29,050 bases of DNA from Prevotella sp. UBA2755 (GTDB taxonomy: Bacteria; Bacteroidota; Bacteroidia; Bacteroidales; Bacteroidaceae). Made by a program: the position numbers and the translations under genes. Location of the stretch: contig DEJF01000027.1 in NCBI GenBank assembly GCA_002353225.1, positions 90,795 to 119,844 of the forward strand, in the 5' to 3' direction. The notes beneath the pieces are model-generated. The model was given only the letters and a program-made list of their open reading frames with translations. It did not search any database and was not told the DNA's origin. Positions 1 through 7,455 of the stretch are shown here, in pieces (the stretch's first letter is position 1; each line of letters starts with the position of its first letter).

Positions 1-33
1 ACTGTGAACTATGAACTGTGGACTGTGAACTAT
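1..33. repeat. Family A ~10-bp tandem repeat (GTTCATAGTTCACAGT type), translated
   Basis: Degenerate tandem copies of a roughly 10-bp word (actgtgaact / atgaactgtg / gactgtgaac) lie at the window edge. They are read on the minus strand as DSSQSTVHSSQ at the C-terminal side of the LtaS-like protein. The same word family fills 3703-3734 and reappears inside miaB at 6243-6281. The repeat may continue beyond base 1. Confidence 0.7.
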
Positions 34-1894
34 CAAGAAGGTTGTGTTGCATGAGCGAATCCTGCAATGAGTAGAGTCCCTTGGTCTTCTGTCCATCAAA
101 CTGGAGTACGTGTCCATGTTTCACATACTGGTAGACACCATTCAGGTAGTTGACCGCCCAAGTATCCTCCTTGGGAGTATTCAACACATCGATGCCAAAG
201 CCAAAATAAGGTTTGGAGTAACCCAGTTTCCCTAAGACAGTAGGCAGGATGTCAATCTGCTGGGCTATCTTGTCCTGTATCTCACCCACTGGATTGCTGG
301 GGTCATAAATGATAATAGGTGAGCAGAAACCTCCTAAGTCGGTCTGGTACTCGGCATGGTCACTCATATTGGTATGGTCGCTGGTCAAGACAAAAATCGT
401 ATTTTTGAACCATGGCTGACGACTTGCCGTCTCAAAGAACTTACCAATAGCCATATCCGTATAGCGGATACACTTCTGGATGGCGATGTGCTCTTCTGGG
501 AATTGTTGTTTGTATTGCTCTGGAACCACAAAGGGATGGTGGCTGGAGGCTGTAAAGACAGCCGTCATGAAAGGTTCTTTCATCTCGGACATCTGTTCCG
601 CATAATATTGCAGGAATGGCTCGTCCCAAATTGCCCACGTGCCATCGAAATCATTCGTACCCTTTGCCGCCTCATACTCCGTACGTCCGTAATAATGCTG
701 GAAGCCCGTCTTCTGAGCAAACGCCTGGAAGCCCATCGAACCGTTCTGTGCTCCATGGAAGAAGGCAGTCTCGTAACCTTCTGCTCCCAAGATCCCTGCC
801 AGTCCCGTATAGTCGTTCATCGAGGATGGGGTCAGGATAAACGGTTCCACAAACATAGGAATGCTCGACAAGACGCTGGGCATTCCGTCTATTGACTTTC
901 GACCATTACAGAAACTATAACGGAAGGTGGTGCTCTTGCTGATAAGGGCATCGACATAAGGGGTATAGCCTTTGTATTGACTGTTCTCCAAAGTCTTATT
1001 CAACGCTCCGATGTATTCTCTTCCGAAACTTTCGACGATGAGGATGACGACGTTCTTAGAAAATGAAGAATGATGAATGATGAATGAAGAATCTGCTACC
1101 GCCATGTTATCGTTAGCAGGGTGAATGGGAGTAAAGATGCGTGCCATCTCCTCTTCACTATCGAAATACTTTGGAACTACGAAGACACTCTTGCCTATCG
1201 TACGGATAAGCGAGAAGGGAGTGTTTAAAACCAAGGCGGCATCAATGGGACGCGTAGCATACTGGTTGGCATTTGAAACAGTAATAGGACGGACTGCTGT
1301 GGTAAAGCCACCTCGCATACCTGCTATACAGAAAGGAGCAAAGACAAGGAGCGACAACAAGCAAACAATAGCATATCGCCATTTCTGTTGTATCTTGCGG
1401 AAATCTAACTGCGGCATGGCATAAGTTATCCAAAGGACAACCATCACCACCAAGAAGAGTAATACCAAGTACCAATGACGCAAGAACTCCGTACCTATGA
1501 TACTACTAATATTCCCCTCATTAGAGAACTCTTCAAATACAGTCGTCGTCGTCCGACGCATGGTATATTGGAAATAAACCGCGTCCGCTAAGTTGACGGC
1601 AAGGGTGAGACCATTGACCACCATAAACAACCACTTACACGACAAGTGATAGGTCTTGTTCTCTTTCCAATGCACAGGCAAAAGCATCAAGACGACATAA
1701 AGCACATTGGTATAGAGGATAGCGGAGGTGTCAAAGAGTAATCCTCCACAGAGGATATCCCAAGAATAAGAGAGGTAGTCGGTATTCTCCAAATAATAGG
1801 CGAGACGGGCTATCTGATAGACCAAATAGACTAAAAGCAAGTTCCAAAGAACTGCCAATAAAGGGGAATATGTCTTAGTCAGCCATCGTCTCAT
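1..1894 (-). CDS. LtaS-like envelope phospho-transferase (alkaline phosphatase superfamily), C-terminus off the left edge
   Basis: I translated this frame by hand: it is open from the ATG at 1892-1894 to the window edge, giving 631 visible residues. About five membrane helices (roughly residues 11-33, 55-75, 87-106, 140-158, 173-192) are followed by a sulfatase-fold extracytoplasmic domain. Metal-ligand and nucleophile signatures are visible: IVESFGRE (Glu288), NGRKSIDGMPS (Ser334 where LtaS has Thr) and TSDHTNMSDH. Family members transfer phosphoglycerol or phosphoethanolamine to envelope glycolipids or glycans. Gram-negative Bacteroidetes do not make classical lipoteichoic acid, so the acceptor is unknown. 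The ATG overlaps the TGA of the upstream paralogue by 4 bp, so the two are translationally coupled. Two translated repeats are present: residues 268-279, between membrane and catalytic parts, and the last visible residues, which look like a repeat-derived C-terminal extension. Confidence 0.85.
   Translation of the reverse strand, partial: MRRWLTKTYSPLLAVLWNLLLVYLVYQIARLAYYLENTDYLSYSWDILCGGLLFDTSAILYTNVLYVVLMLLPVHWKENKTYHLSCKWLFMVVNGLTLAVNLADAVYFQYTMRRTTTTVFEEFSNEGNISSIIGTEFLRHWYLVLLFLVVMVVLWITYAMPQLDFRKIQQKWRYAIVCLLSLLVFAPFCIAGMRGGFTTAVRPITVSNANQYATRPIDAALVLNTPFSLIRTIGKSVFVVPKYFDSEEEMARIFTPIHPANDNMAVADSSFIIHHSSFSKNVVILIVESFGREYIGALNKTLENSQYKGYTPYVDALISKSTTFRYSFCNGRKSIDGMPSVLSSIPMFVEPFILTPSSMNDYTGLAGILGAEGYETAFFHGAQNGSMGFQAFAQKTGFQHYYGRTEYEAAKGTNDFDGTWAIWDEPFLQYYAEQMSEMKEPFMTAVFTASSHHPFVVPEQYKQQFPEEHIAIQKCIRYTDMAIGKFFETASRQPWFKNTIFVLTSDHTNMSDHAEYQTDLGGFCSPIIIYDPSNPVGEIQDKIAQQIDILPTVLGKLGYSKPYFGFGIDVLNTPKEDTWAVNYLNGVYQYVKHGHVLQFDGQKTKGLYSLQDSLMQHNLLDSSQSTVHSSQ
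1058..1093. repeat. Family B AT-rich repeat (attcttcattcatcattc type) inside the LtaS-like gene
   Basis: The minus strand reads as near-perfect repeats of attcttcat/attcatcatt and encodes DSSFIIHHSSFS, immediately before the first catalytic strand of the sulfatase domain. The low-complexity, internally repeated DNA and the odd His/Ser/Phe/Ile peptide contrast with flanking coding sequence, which suggests an in-frame insertion in the linker between membrane and catalytic domains. Confidence 0.65.
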
Positions 1895-3702
1895 CGCTCA
1901 TTCAAGTCTTTGGTTGCTGCTTGTAAGATTGCCTTCGCTTGGTGGATGAGGCGTTCATAGCCAGTACCTTGGCTCTTCACTATCCTGTCACTGATGAAGT
2001 CGTAATTAACGAAACTCGTACTGTCCATCATGGTAAAACCATCATCGTATGTATGAATGGCAATAGGGCTTGTATAGGTCTTGCTCAACACGTCACGACT
2101 AAAAGTATAGGTATCGTGGTTGAGTCCCAACTGTCCTAATAAGGTAGCAGGAAGGTCGGTCTGATTACATATCTGCTCGATACGCCGGGGCTCCTTGACA
2201 GCACCGCCCACCCATATCATCGGAATATGGTTCAGCAAAGGATTTGACTCGTCAAGACCGTCATTAACGATGCCATGATCAGGTAACATCACGATCAACG
2301 TATGGTCCCAGGCAGGACTCTTCCGTAGTTTCTCAATAAACTGCCCCACACATTGGTCGAGATAATAGAAAGCATTGAGCACCTCGTCATCGAAATGATG
2401 GATAGGTACATCCCAAGGCACATGACTGCTCAATGTGGAATAGCCTATCAGATAAGGCTCCTGCATCGTGGCAGTTAACTGATAGAGTGTCCCAAAGGTG
2501 ATATCATCACGAACACCCCATTTTGCCGAAGCCCGTTCTTCTTTCGTATAGTCTTCTTTCCATGTCAAGTCACTAAACCCACCAGAGACAAGATAACCAC
2601 GCATATTGGTGAAATTGATATCACCACCATAGATATAATGGGTGGTATAACCTCGTTGTTCTTGTAATGTCCTGGCAATATTGGGCATTGTGCGAGACTT
2701 AGAAGGAATCTTCATCACTGACATGGTGGGGAAGGAAGGATAACCGCTCCACGTACATACCGTACCACGATCGGTACGCCAACTATTAGCATAGCAATTC
2801 GTGAAATAAATACCTTCTTTAGCAAGACGATTCAGATTCGGGGTGATATCCGTTCGACCGCTAATCTCCGTAAACTGCCCGCCACAACTCTCTAATAAAA
2901 TCACAATGATATTCGGCTTTTGGGTCGTCAGCAATGTATCAATACCAATACTTTGTGTGTTATACAGTTCAGAGACTATCTTCTCACACTCCTCGTCCTC
3001 CATAAAATGGTAGGTCACATTGTTACTTGCCGTCTTCTCAAAAGAAGCGAAGAAAGAAAAGAAGGGATTGACAGCAGAATGATTCAAAAACTGATTCTGC
3101 GAGAAATACACCTGCCCGATGTTTGTCGTTGACTCATCCAAGCCACCCCTGATTCCGATAATCATCAATGGAATCAACAACAGGGCAACAAGGGAGGAGA
3201 TGATCTTTTGGCTGACCACTGTTAGTTTAGTGAATAGAGGAGTCAGTTTCTCATATACCCAATAAATAGCACCAATCAGTATTACCAGACATAAGAATCG
3301 AAGAAGGATATACCCCATGCTGACACTTGCCATCGCCTCAGTAGGAGTCTCCAGGTACGACAGACAAGAGGCATCCAACTTAAACTGCCAGAACTCATAC
3401 AGACTGGTGTCGGCAACAAAGGCTAATGCCAAGAGGATGGCTGCTATGACATAGTAAATCCTATATATCCATCGAGGTATACGTAACCATAATGAAACGA
3501 TTACCAAAAGGAAAGGCATGATAAGAATATAAAGAGAAGTGCTGAGATCTAAGGACAACCCATGTCCGATGACTTGCAGCATGTCACTAAAGACAAAGTG
3601 ATGCCCTCCATAGTGATAGAGCATAAAACCTATCTTAGCAACCACAAAGAAAAAGAGGGTTGCCACATAGAACTTCAACAGATATAACACGCGTGCTTTC
3701 AT
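1891..3702 (-). CDS. LtaS-like envelope phospho-transferase (second paralogue)
   Basis: This 603-residue inner-membrane protein has about five N-terminal helices (roughly 8-28, 50-72, 80-98, 130-150, 168-186) and a periplasmic sulfatase-fold domain from about 262. Catalytic signatures are the metal-ligand Glu271 in VILLESCGG, the candidate nucleophile Thr314 in DRGTVC (as in LtaS-type enzymes) and Asp475-His476 in PDHG. Family knowledge supports transfer of a phospho-alcohol head group from a phospholipid to an envelope acceptor, but the substrate cannot be read from sequence. It lies 32 bp downstream of the MsbA-type exporter and overlaps the next paralogue by ATGA. The paralogues differ in nucleophile (Thr here, Ser in the other), so they are probably not redundant. 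The start chosen is the only Met next to the first helix. Confidence 0.88.
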   Translation of the reverse strand: MKARVLYLLKFYVATLFFFVVAKIGFMLYHYGGHHFVFSDMLQVIGHGLSLDLSTSLYILIMPFLLVIVSLWLRIPRWIYRIYYVIAAILLALAFVADTSLYEFWQFKLDASCLSYLETPTEAMASVSMGYILLRFLCLVILIGAIYWVYEKLTPLFTKLTVVSQKIISSLVALLLIPLMIIGIRGGLDESTTNIGQVYFSQNQFLNHSAVNPFFSFFASFEKTASNNVTYHFMEDEECEKIVSELYNTQSIGIDTLLTTQKPNIIVILLESCGGQFTEISGRTDITPNLNRLAKEGIYFTNCYANSWRTDRGTVCTWSGYPSFPTMSVMKIPSKSRTMPNIARTLQEQRGYTTHYIYGGDINFTNMRGYLVSGGFSDLTWKEDYTKEERASAKWGVRDDITFGTLYQLTATMQEPYLIGYSTLSSHVPWDVPIHHFDDEVLNAFYYLDQCVGQFIEKLRKSPAWDHTLIVMLPDHGIVNDGLDESNPLLNHIPMIWVGGAVKEPRRIEQICNQTDLPATLLGQLGLNHDTYTFSRDVLSKTYTSPIAIHTYDDGFTMMDSTSFVNYDFISDRIVKSQGTGYERLIHQAKAILQAATKDLNER

Positions 3703-3734
3703 AACTATGAACTATGAACTCTAAACTATGAACT
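3703..3734. repeat. Family A repeat forming the whole msbA/LtaS-like intergenic spacer
   Basis: The 32 bases between the exporter stop and the next ATG consist entirely of aactatgaact-type words (three aactatgaact copies and partial ones). No purine-rich ribosome-binding site is left on the minus strand. It is the same family as 1-33 and 6243-6281. Confidence 0.75.
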
Positions 3735-5564
3735 CTACAAGGATTGCATATCGTTCAGTTTCTTATAATAGCCATCGATATTCAGCAACTCGTCATGCGT
3801 ACCACGCTCCACAATCTGTCCCTCATGAAGCACACAGATCTCATCGGCATTCTTGATGGTAGAGAGACGATGCGCAATAGCAACAGTAGTACGGGTCTTC
3901 ATCAATCGCTCCAACGCATCCTGCACCAGTCGCTCACTCTCTGTGTCCAAGGCAGAGGTAGCCTCGTCAAGTATAAGGATAGGAGGATTCTTCAAGATGG
4001 CACGAGCGATAGACACACGTTGACGCTGACCACCACTCAAGCGACCACCACGGTCTCCGATATTCGTCTCAAACTGGTGCTCACTCTGCATGATAAAATC
4101 ATAGGCATTGGCTATTTTAGCAGCCTCGGCAATCTGCTCGTCTGTCGCTGAATCCACGCCAAAAGAGATATTTTTCTTAAAGGAGTCATTAAAGAGGATA
4201 GCCTCCTGATTGACATTACCAATCAACTGACGCAGGTCTTGAATACCCAAGTCTTTCACATTAATTCCGTCAATCAGCACCTCTCCCTCCTGTACGTCAT
4301 AATAACGAGGAATCAGGTCGACCATCGTCGACTTACCACTACCACTCTGTCCGACAATAGCGATCGTCTTTCCTTTGGGAATGACAAGATTAATATGTCG
4401 CAATATCCAAGTCTCCCCATAACGGAAGGACACATCACGGAACTCTATCTGATGCTCGAAAGAGGCAATATGCTTGGGGTGCTCTGGCTCTTTGATGGTA
4501 TTCTCAGCCAACAGAATCTTATCGATACGTTCCATGGAAGCAAGTCCCTTGGGAATGTTATAGCCCACCTTAGATACCTCCTTCAATGGGTTGATTATCG
4601 AATAGAGAATCACCATATAATAAATAAAGGTAGGTCCAGAAAGGCTATGGTTATTTAATACCAACACACCACCAAACCAAAGAACGATGACTATCATACA
4701 GGTACCCAAGAACTCTGACAAAGGATGTCCGATGTTCTGACGGATATTTACCCTCATAATATCATTACGGTAAGTGGAGTTAATCGTGTTAAACTTATCA
4801 CGCATCTTATCCTCCGCACAGAATGCCTTGATGATGCGGAGACCACCCAAGGTCTCTTCTACCACACTCATCGTATCACTCCATAGCGACTGAGCCTTAA
4901 TACTCTGTGCCTTCAGTTTACGACCTATCCATCCCATGAACCAACCAATAGCCGGAATGATTACCACAGAGAAAAGGGTGAGTTGCCAAGAGATGATTAT
5001 CAATGTCGTAAAATAGGAAATGATCAGAATAGGATTCTTGAACATCAGGTCGAGCGACGACATGATGCTGGTCTCCACCTCCTGAACATCACCCGTCATA
5101 CGAGCAATAATATCACCTTTACGTTCTTCTGTAAAGAAACCTAATGGCAGACTGACGATCTTGTTGTACAGTTGGTTTCGCATATCACGCACCACACCAG
5201 TACGGATAGGGACAACACTGGAAGATGCAAGAAAATAAGCGAAAGTCTTCAGCAGAGTCGCAACAATCAGGAAAATGCCAATAAACAACAAGGTCGTGGT
5301 AGACCCTACATCGGCAATGAAGTAATTGATGTAATAGTAGATGTTATTAATCAATACATCCTTAAAACTCCCCTCACCCCACTCCATCAGAGAAGTGACT
5401 ACTACTTGATCACCTGTCTTGAATAGAATCTGCAAGATGGGTATCAATGCCGCAAAGGAGAAAATATTAAGCAGTGCAGACAGAATATTAAAGACTATCG
5501 AGAGAGCCACATATTTCTTATAAGGCATCACGAAACGCCTTAACACTTGCATAAAATCCTTCAT
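3735..5564 (-). CDS. MsbA-type ABC exporter (fused membrane and ATPase domains)
   Basis: This 609-residue half-transporter has a six-helix type I exporter domain in residues 1-340 and a nucleotide-binding domain from about 373. All ATPase motifs are intact: Walker A GQSGSGKST (405-413), signature LSGGQRQR (509-516), Walker B ILILDEA with Glu534 as catalytic base, D-loop SALD and switch His565 in IAHRLST. Homologues in Gram-negative bacteria flip lipid A-core or other lipids across the inner membrane. Lipid export fits the two downstream envelope-modifying enzymes, but a multidrug or peptide substrate cannot be excluded. The ATG overlaps the miaB TGA by 4 bp, so expression is probably coupled to miaB. 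The name MsbA is a family assignment, not proof of lipid A transport. Confidence 0.9.
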   Translation of the reverse strand: MKDFMQVLRRFVMPYKKYVALSIVFNILSALLNIFSFAALIPILQILFKTGDQVVVTSLMEWGEGSFKDVLINNIYYYINYFIADVGSTTTLLFIGIFLIVATLLKTFAYFLASSSVVPIRTGVVRDMRNQLYNKIVSLPLGFFTEERKGDIIARMTGDVQEVETSIMSSLDLMFKNPILIISYFTTLIIISWQLTLFSVVIIPAIGWFMGWIGRKLKAQSIKAQSLWSDTMSVVEETLGGLRIIKAFCAEDKMRDKFNTINSTYRNDIMRVNIRQNIGHPLSEFLGTCMIVIVLWFGGVLVLNNHSLSGPTFIYYMVILYSIINPLKEVSKVGYNIPKGLASMERIDKILLAENTIKEPEHPKHIASFEHQIEFRDVSFRYGETWILRHINLVIPKGKTIAIVGQSGSGKSTMVDLIPRYYDVQEGEVLIDGINVKDLGIQDLRQLIGNVNQEAILFNDSFKKNISFGVDSATDEQIAEAAKIANAYDFIMQSEHQFETNIGDRGGRLSGGQRQRVSIARAILKNPPILILDEATSALDTESERLVQDALERLMKTRTTVAIAHRLSTIKNADEICVLHEGQIVERGTHDELLNIDGYYKKLNDMQSL

Positions 5565-6940
5565 ACCTCTTCGCCAAATAAAGTTGCACTTGTACTATTC
5601 GTTATTCTCACACGTACCGTCTCACCAATATGATGATTGCCTTTGTCAAACACCACCATCTTGTTTTGCTCTGTACGTCCACAGAGTTGCTGACGACTAC
5701 GCTTAGAGAAGCCCTCCACCAACACATCAAACTCCTTCCCCTCATCCTTTTTGTTTTGCTGGGCGGAGATCTCTGTCTGCAAAGCAATCAACTCGTTCAA
5801 ACGACGAATCTTCTCTTCCTCTGGTACGTCATCGGGTAAATGCTTCGACGCATAAGTACCAGGACGCTCAGAGTACTTGAACATAAAAGCGGAATCATAG
5901 CCAACCTCACGCATCAAATCCAAACTAAGTTGATGGTCTTCCTCAGTCTCTGAGTGATAACCCACAAAGATATCCGTAGAGAGACCACAATCAGGAATGA
6001 TACGACGAATAGCAGCAACCCTATCTAAATACCACTCCAGAGTGTATTTGCGGTTCATCAGTTTCAATATTCTGTCACTACCACTCTGTACTGGCAGATG
6101 GATATGCTTACAGACATTAGGCATCTCCGCAATGACTTTCAGAGTCTCATCACTCATATCCTTAGGATGGGAGGTGGTGAAACGGATACGCATCTGCGGA
6201 ACTTCCTCAGCCACTCTGCGCAACAGTTGTGGGAAGTCAACGATGAACTCTGAACCAGGAACTATGAACTGATAACTATTCACATTCTGTCCCAACAGCG
6301 TTACCTCTTTGAATCCACGGTCCCTGAGGTCACGCACCTCACGAAGAATGCTCTCGACATCCCTTGAACGCTCTCGACCACGGGTATAGGGTACGATACA
6401 ATAATGGCAGAAATTATTACAACCACGCATGATGCTAACAAAACCGCCAATCTTCGCCCCATGCAATCGTTGTGGAACAATATCCTTATATGTCTCAGAG
6501 GTAGACAATTCTATATTCATTGCCTTATGTCCTGTTTCTGCCTGTGCTATTAAATCCGGCAGGGAGAGATAAGCATCAGGACCTGCCACGAGGTCGCAAT
6601 GATGATGCTCAAGTAAGTCGTCTTTCACCCGTTCAGCCATACATCCTAACACACCGATAATCAAAGGGGAAGACCCACCTAAATCCTCCCTGCCAAGGGA
6701 GGACTTTATCGTTGCACCACTCTTCCGTCTTGCTACTCGCATTGCATTCAAAGCATCCAGGCGATGGTATATCTTCTGCTCAGCATTGTCTCTGACAGAA
6801 CAAGTATTCAGGAAGACGGCATCTGCCTCTTCTAATTGCTCCGTCGTCTCATAGCCAGCCATCTGCATGACACTTGCCACCACTTCCGAATCGGCAACAT
6901 TCATCTGACAGCCGTATGTCTCTATATAGAGTTTCTTCAT
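5561..6940 (-). CDS. miaB: tRNA-2-methylthio-N6-dimethylallyladenosine synthase
   Basis: This radical-SAM methylthiotransferase adds a 2-methylthio group to i6A37 of tRNAs reading UNN codons. I start it at the ATG at 6938-6940 (459 residues) rather than the in-frame codon at 6991. The protein then begins MKKLYIETYGCQMN, the conserved family start, and the longer version would cover the promoter. The auxiliary cluster cysteines are Cys11, Cys47 and Cys100; the radical-SAM motif CNNFCHYC gives Cys174/178/181; a C-terminal TRAM domain runs from about 395. Two segments look foreign: about residues 74-92 (a hairpin-forming repeat) and about 224-234 (family A repeat), both in surface-loop positions as judged from remembered homologues. 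First gene of the minus-strand operon with the exporter and LtaS-like genes. Confidence 0.95.
   Translation of the reverse strand: MKKLYIETYGCQMNVADSEVVASVMQMAGYETTEQLEEADAVFLNTCSVRDNAEQKIYHRLDALNAMRVARRKSGATIKSSLGREDLGGSSPLIIGVLGCMAERVKDDLLEHHHCDLVAGPDAYLSLPDLIAQAETGHKAMNIELSTSETYKDIVPQRLHGAKIGGFVSIMRGCNNFCHYCIVPYTRGRERSRDVESILREVRDLRDRGFKEVTLLGQNVNSYQFIVPGSEFIVDFPQLLRRVAEEVPQMRIRFTTSHPKDMSDETLKVIAEMPNVCKHIHLPVQSGSDRILKLMNRKYTLEWYLDRVAAIRRIIPDCGLSTDIFVGYHSETEEDHQLSLDLMREVGYDSAFMFKYSERPGTYASKHLPDDVPEEEKIRRLNELIALQTEISAQQNKKDEGKEFDVLVEGFSKRSRQQLCGRTEQNKMVVFDKGNHHIGETVRVRITNSTSATLFGEEV
6243..6281. repeat. Family A repeat inside miaB, translated
   Basis: The words atgaactctgaacc, aactatgaactg and ataactatt match the repeat at 3703-3734 and 1-33. 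On the minus strand this stretch encodes QFIVPGSEFIV, between NVNSY and DFPQLL. Remembered homologues have a variable loop of similar length here, so the element may have replaced loop sequence rather than lengthened it. Confidence 0.65.
6665..6721. repeat. Family C hairpin repeat (cctccctgccaagggagg) inside miaB, translated
   Basis: The element contains an 8-bp perfect inverted repeat, tcctccct at 6684-6691 and agggagga at 6696-6703, with a 4-nt loop. The minus strand encodes GATIKSSLGREDLGGSS between the N-terminal domain helix and the conserved LIIGVLGCMAERVKDD strand. Remembered MiaB homologues lack about 15-20 residues here. The encoded words SSLGREDLGG recur in many unrelated Bacteroidetes proteins, as expected of a mobile palindromic element (from memory, not searched). 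Confidence 0.75.
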
Positions 6941-6959
6941 GTATTTTCTCTTTTTGCTT

Positions 6960-6968
6960 GCAAAGTTA
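6960..6968 (-). promoter_or_regulatory. -7 box of the miaB operon promoter
   Basis: The minus strand reads TAACTTTGC, matching the Bacteroidetes sigma -7 consensus TAnnTTTG. It lies 19 nt before the miaB ATG, a sensible short leader. No convincing -33 TTTG is visible. It sits back to back with the promoter of the plus-strand gene at 7017. Confidence 0.6.
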
Positions 6969-6980
6969 CGCTTTTTTTTG

Positions 6981-6989
6981 TATTTTTGC
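6981..6989 (+). promoter_or_regulatory. -7 box of the beta-flower/DUF3737/PatB/OPT promoter
   Basis: TATTTTTGC fits TAnnTTTG and lies 27 nt before the ATG at 7017. A weak -33 candidate (CTTG, 6957-6960) is 20 nt upstream. The divergent miaB -7 box falls between these two elements, so transcription from the two promoters may interfere. Confidence 0.55.
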
Positions 6990-7016
6990 ATCGTTATTAA
7001 TACTAAACTTCAAGAA

Positions 7017-7430
7017 ATGATGAAATTACTTCGTGTTTTATTTGTCACTTTGTTGGTGATGATGACTGCTGGCGCATCTGCCCAGACAGTGTATAACAGC
7101 AACGGCAGCAGTTGCGGAAAGATTGAGAGTAATGGTACTATTCGCAACAGCAGTGGAAGCAGTATCGGAAGAATCGACAGTGATGGTACCGTGCGTAACG
7201 GCAATGGTAGCAGCATTGGTAAGATTGACCGTGATGGTACTATCCGCAATGGCAATGGCAGCAGTATTGGTAAAGTAGAGAGTAATGGAACTGTCCGCAA
7301 CGGTAACGGAAGCAGTATCGGAAAAATCGAGAGCGACGGTACAGTTCGTAATGGCAACGGCTCAAGCATTGGAAAGGTACAAGGAGTACCCAAGGAATGG
7401 GCTGCTGCTTATTTTTTCTTCTTTTTTTAA
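7017..7430 (+). CDS. Secreted five-repeat 'beta-flower' protein
   Basis: This 137-residue protein starts at the ATG at 7017 (an upstream in-frame start at 6939 would run through the promoter). A signal peptide of about 23 residues ends at ASAQ. Five tandem 17-residue units of the form NGNGSSIGKIESDGTVR plus a partial sixth follow, then a short tail ending in YFFFFF. I recall Bacteroidetes proteins of this pattern annotated as '5-fold beta-flower protein', each repeat being one blade of a small propeller-like fold; no activity is established to my knowledge. The Phe-rich end is encoded by two T-tracts (7412-7417, 7422-7428) running into the TAA. It is first in a plus-strand cluster, 25 bp before the DUF3737 gene. 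Function unknown; a binding or structural role outside the cytoplasm is a guess. Confidence 0.8.
   Translation: MMKLLRVLFVTLLVMMTAGASAQTVYNSNGSSCGKIESNGTIRNSSGSSIGRIDSDGTVRNGNGSSIGKIDRDGTIRNGNGSSIGKVESNGTVRNGNGSSIGKIESDGTVRNGNGSSIGKVQGVPKEWAAAYFFFFF
7095..7379 (+). repeat. 51-bp coding tandem repeat (5 full units plus a partial)
   Basis: Units begin at 7095, 7146, 7197, 7248 and 7299, with a truncated unit from 7350. The protein repeat is very regular, whereas third codon positions vary (GGC/GGT/GGA, AGC/AGT), so copies are kept similar by selection on protein rather than by recent DNA duplication. Confidence 0.9.
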
Positions 7431-7455
7431 AACGAATGACCTAAGATAGTTACTA

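Noticed and set aside
6939..7016. N-terminal extension of the beta-flower protein from the upstream in-frame ATG
   Set aside because: It would translate the promoter region and hide the signal peptide that starts at 7017.
7010..7393. A repetitive minus-strand open frame opposite the beta-flower gene
   Set aside because: It is an antisense shadow created by the 51-bp repeats; the plus-strand protein has a signal peptide and a known repeat pattern.
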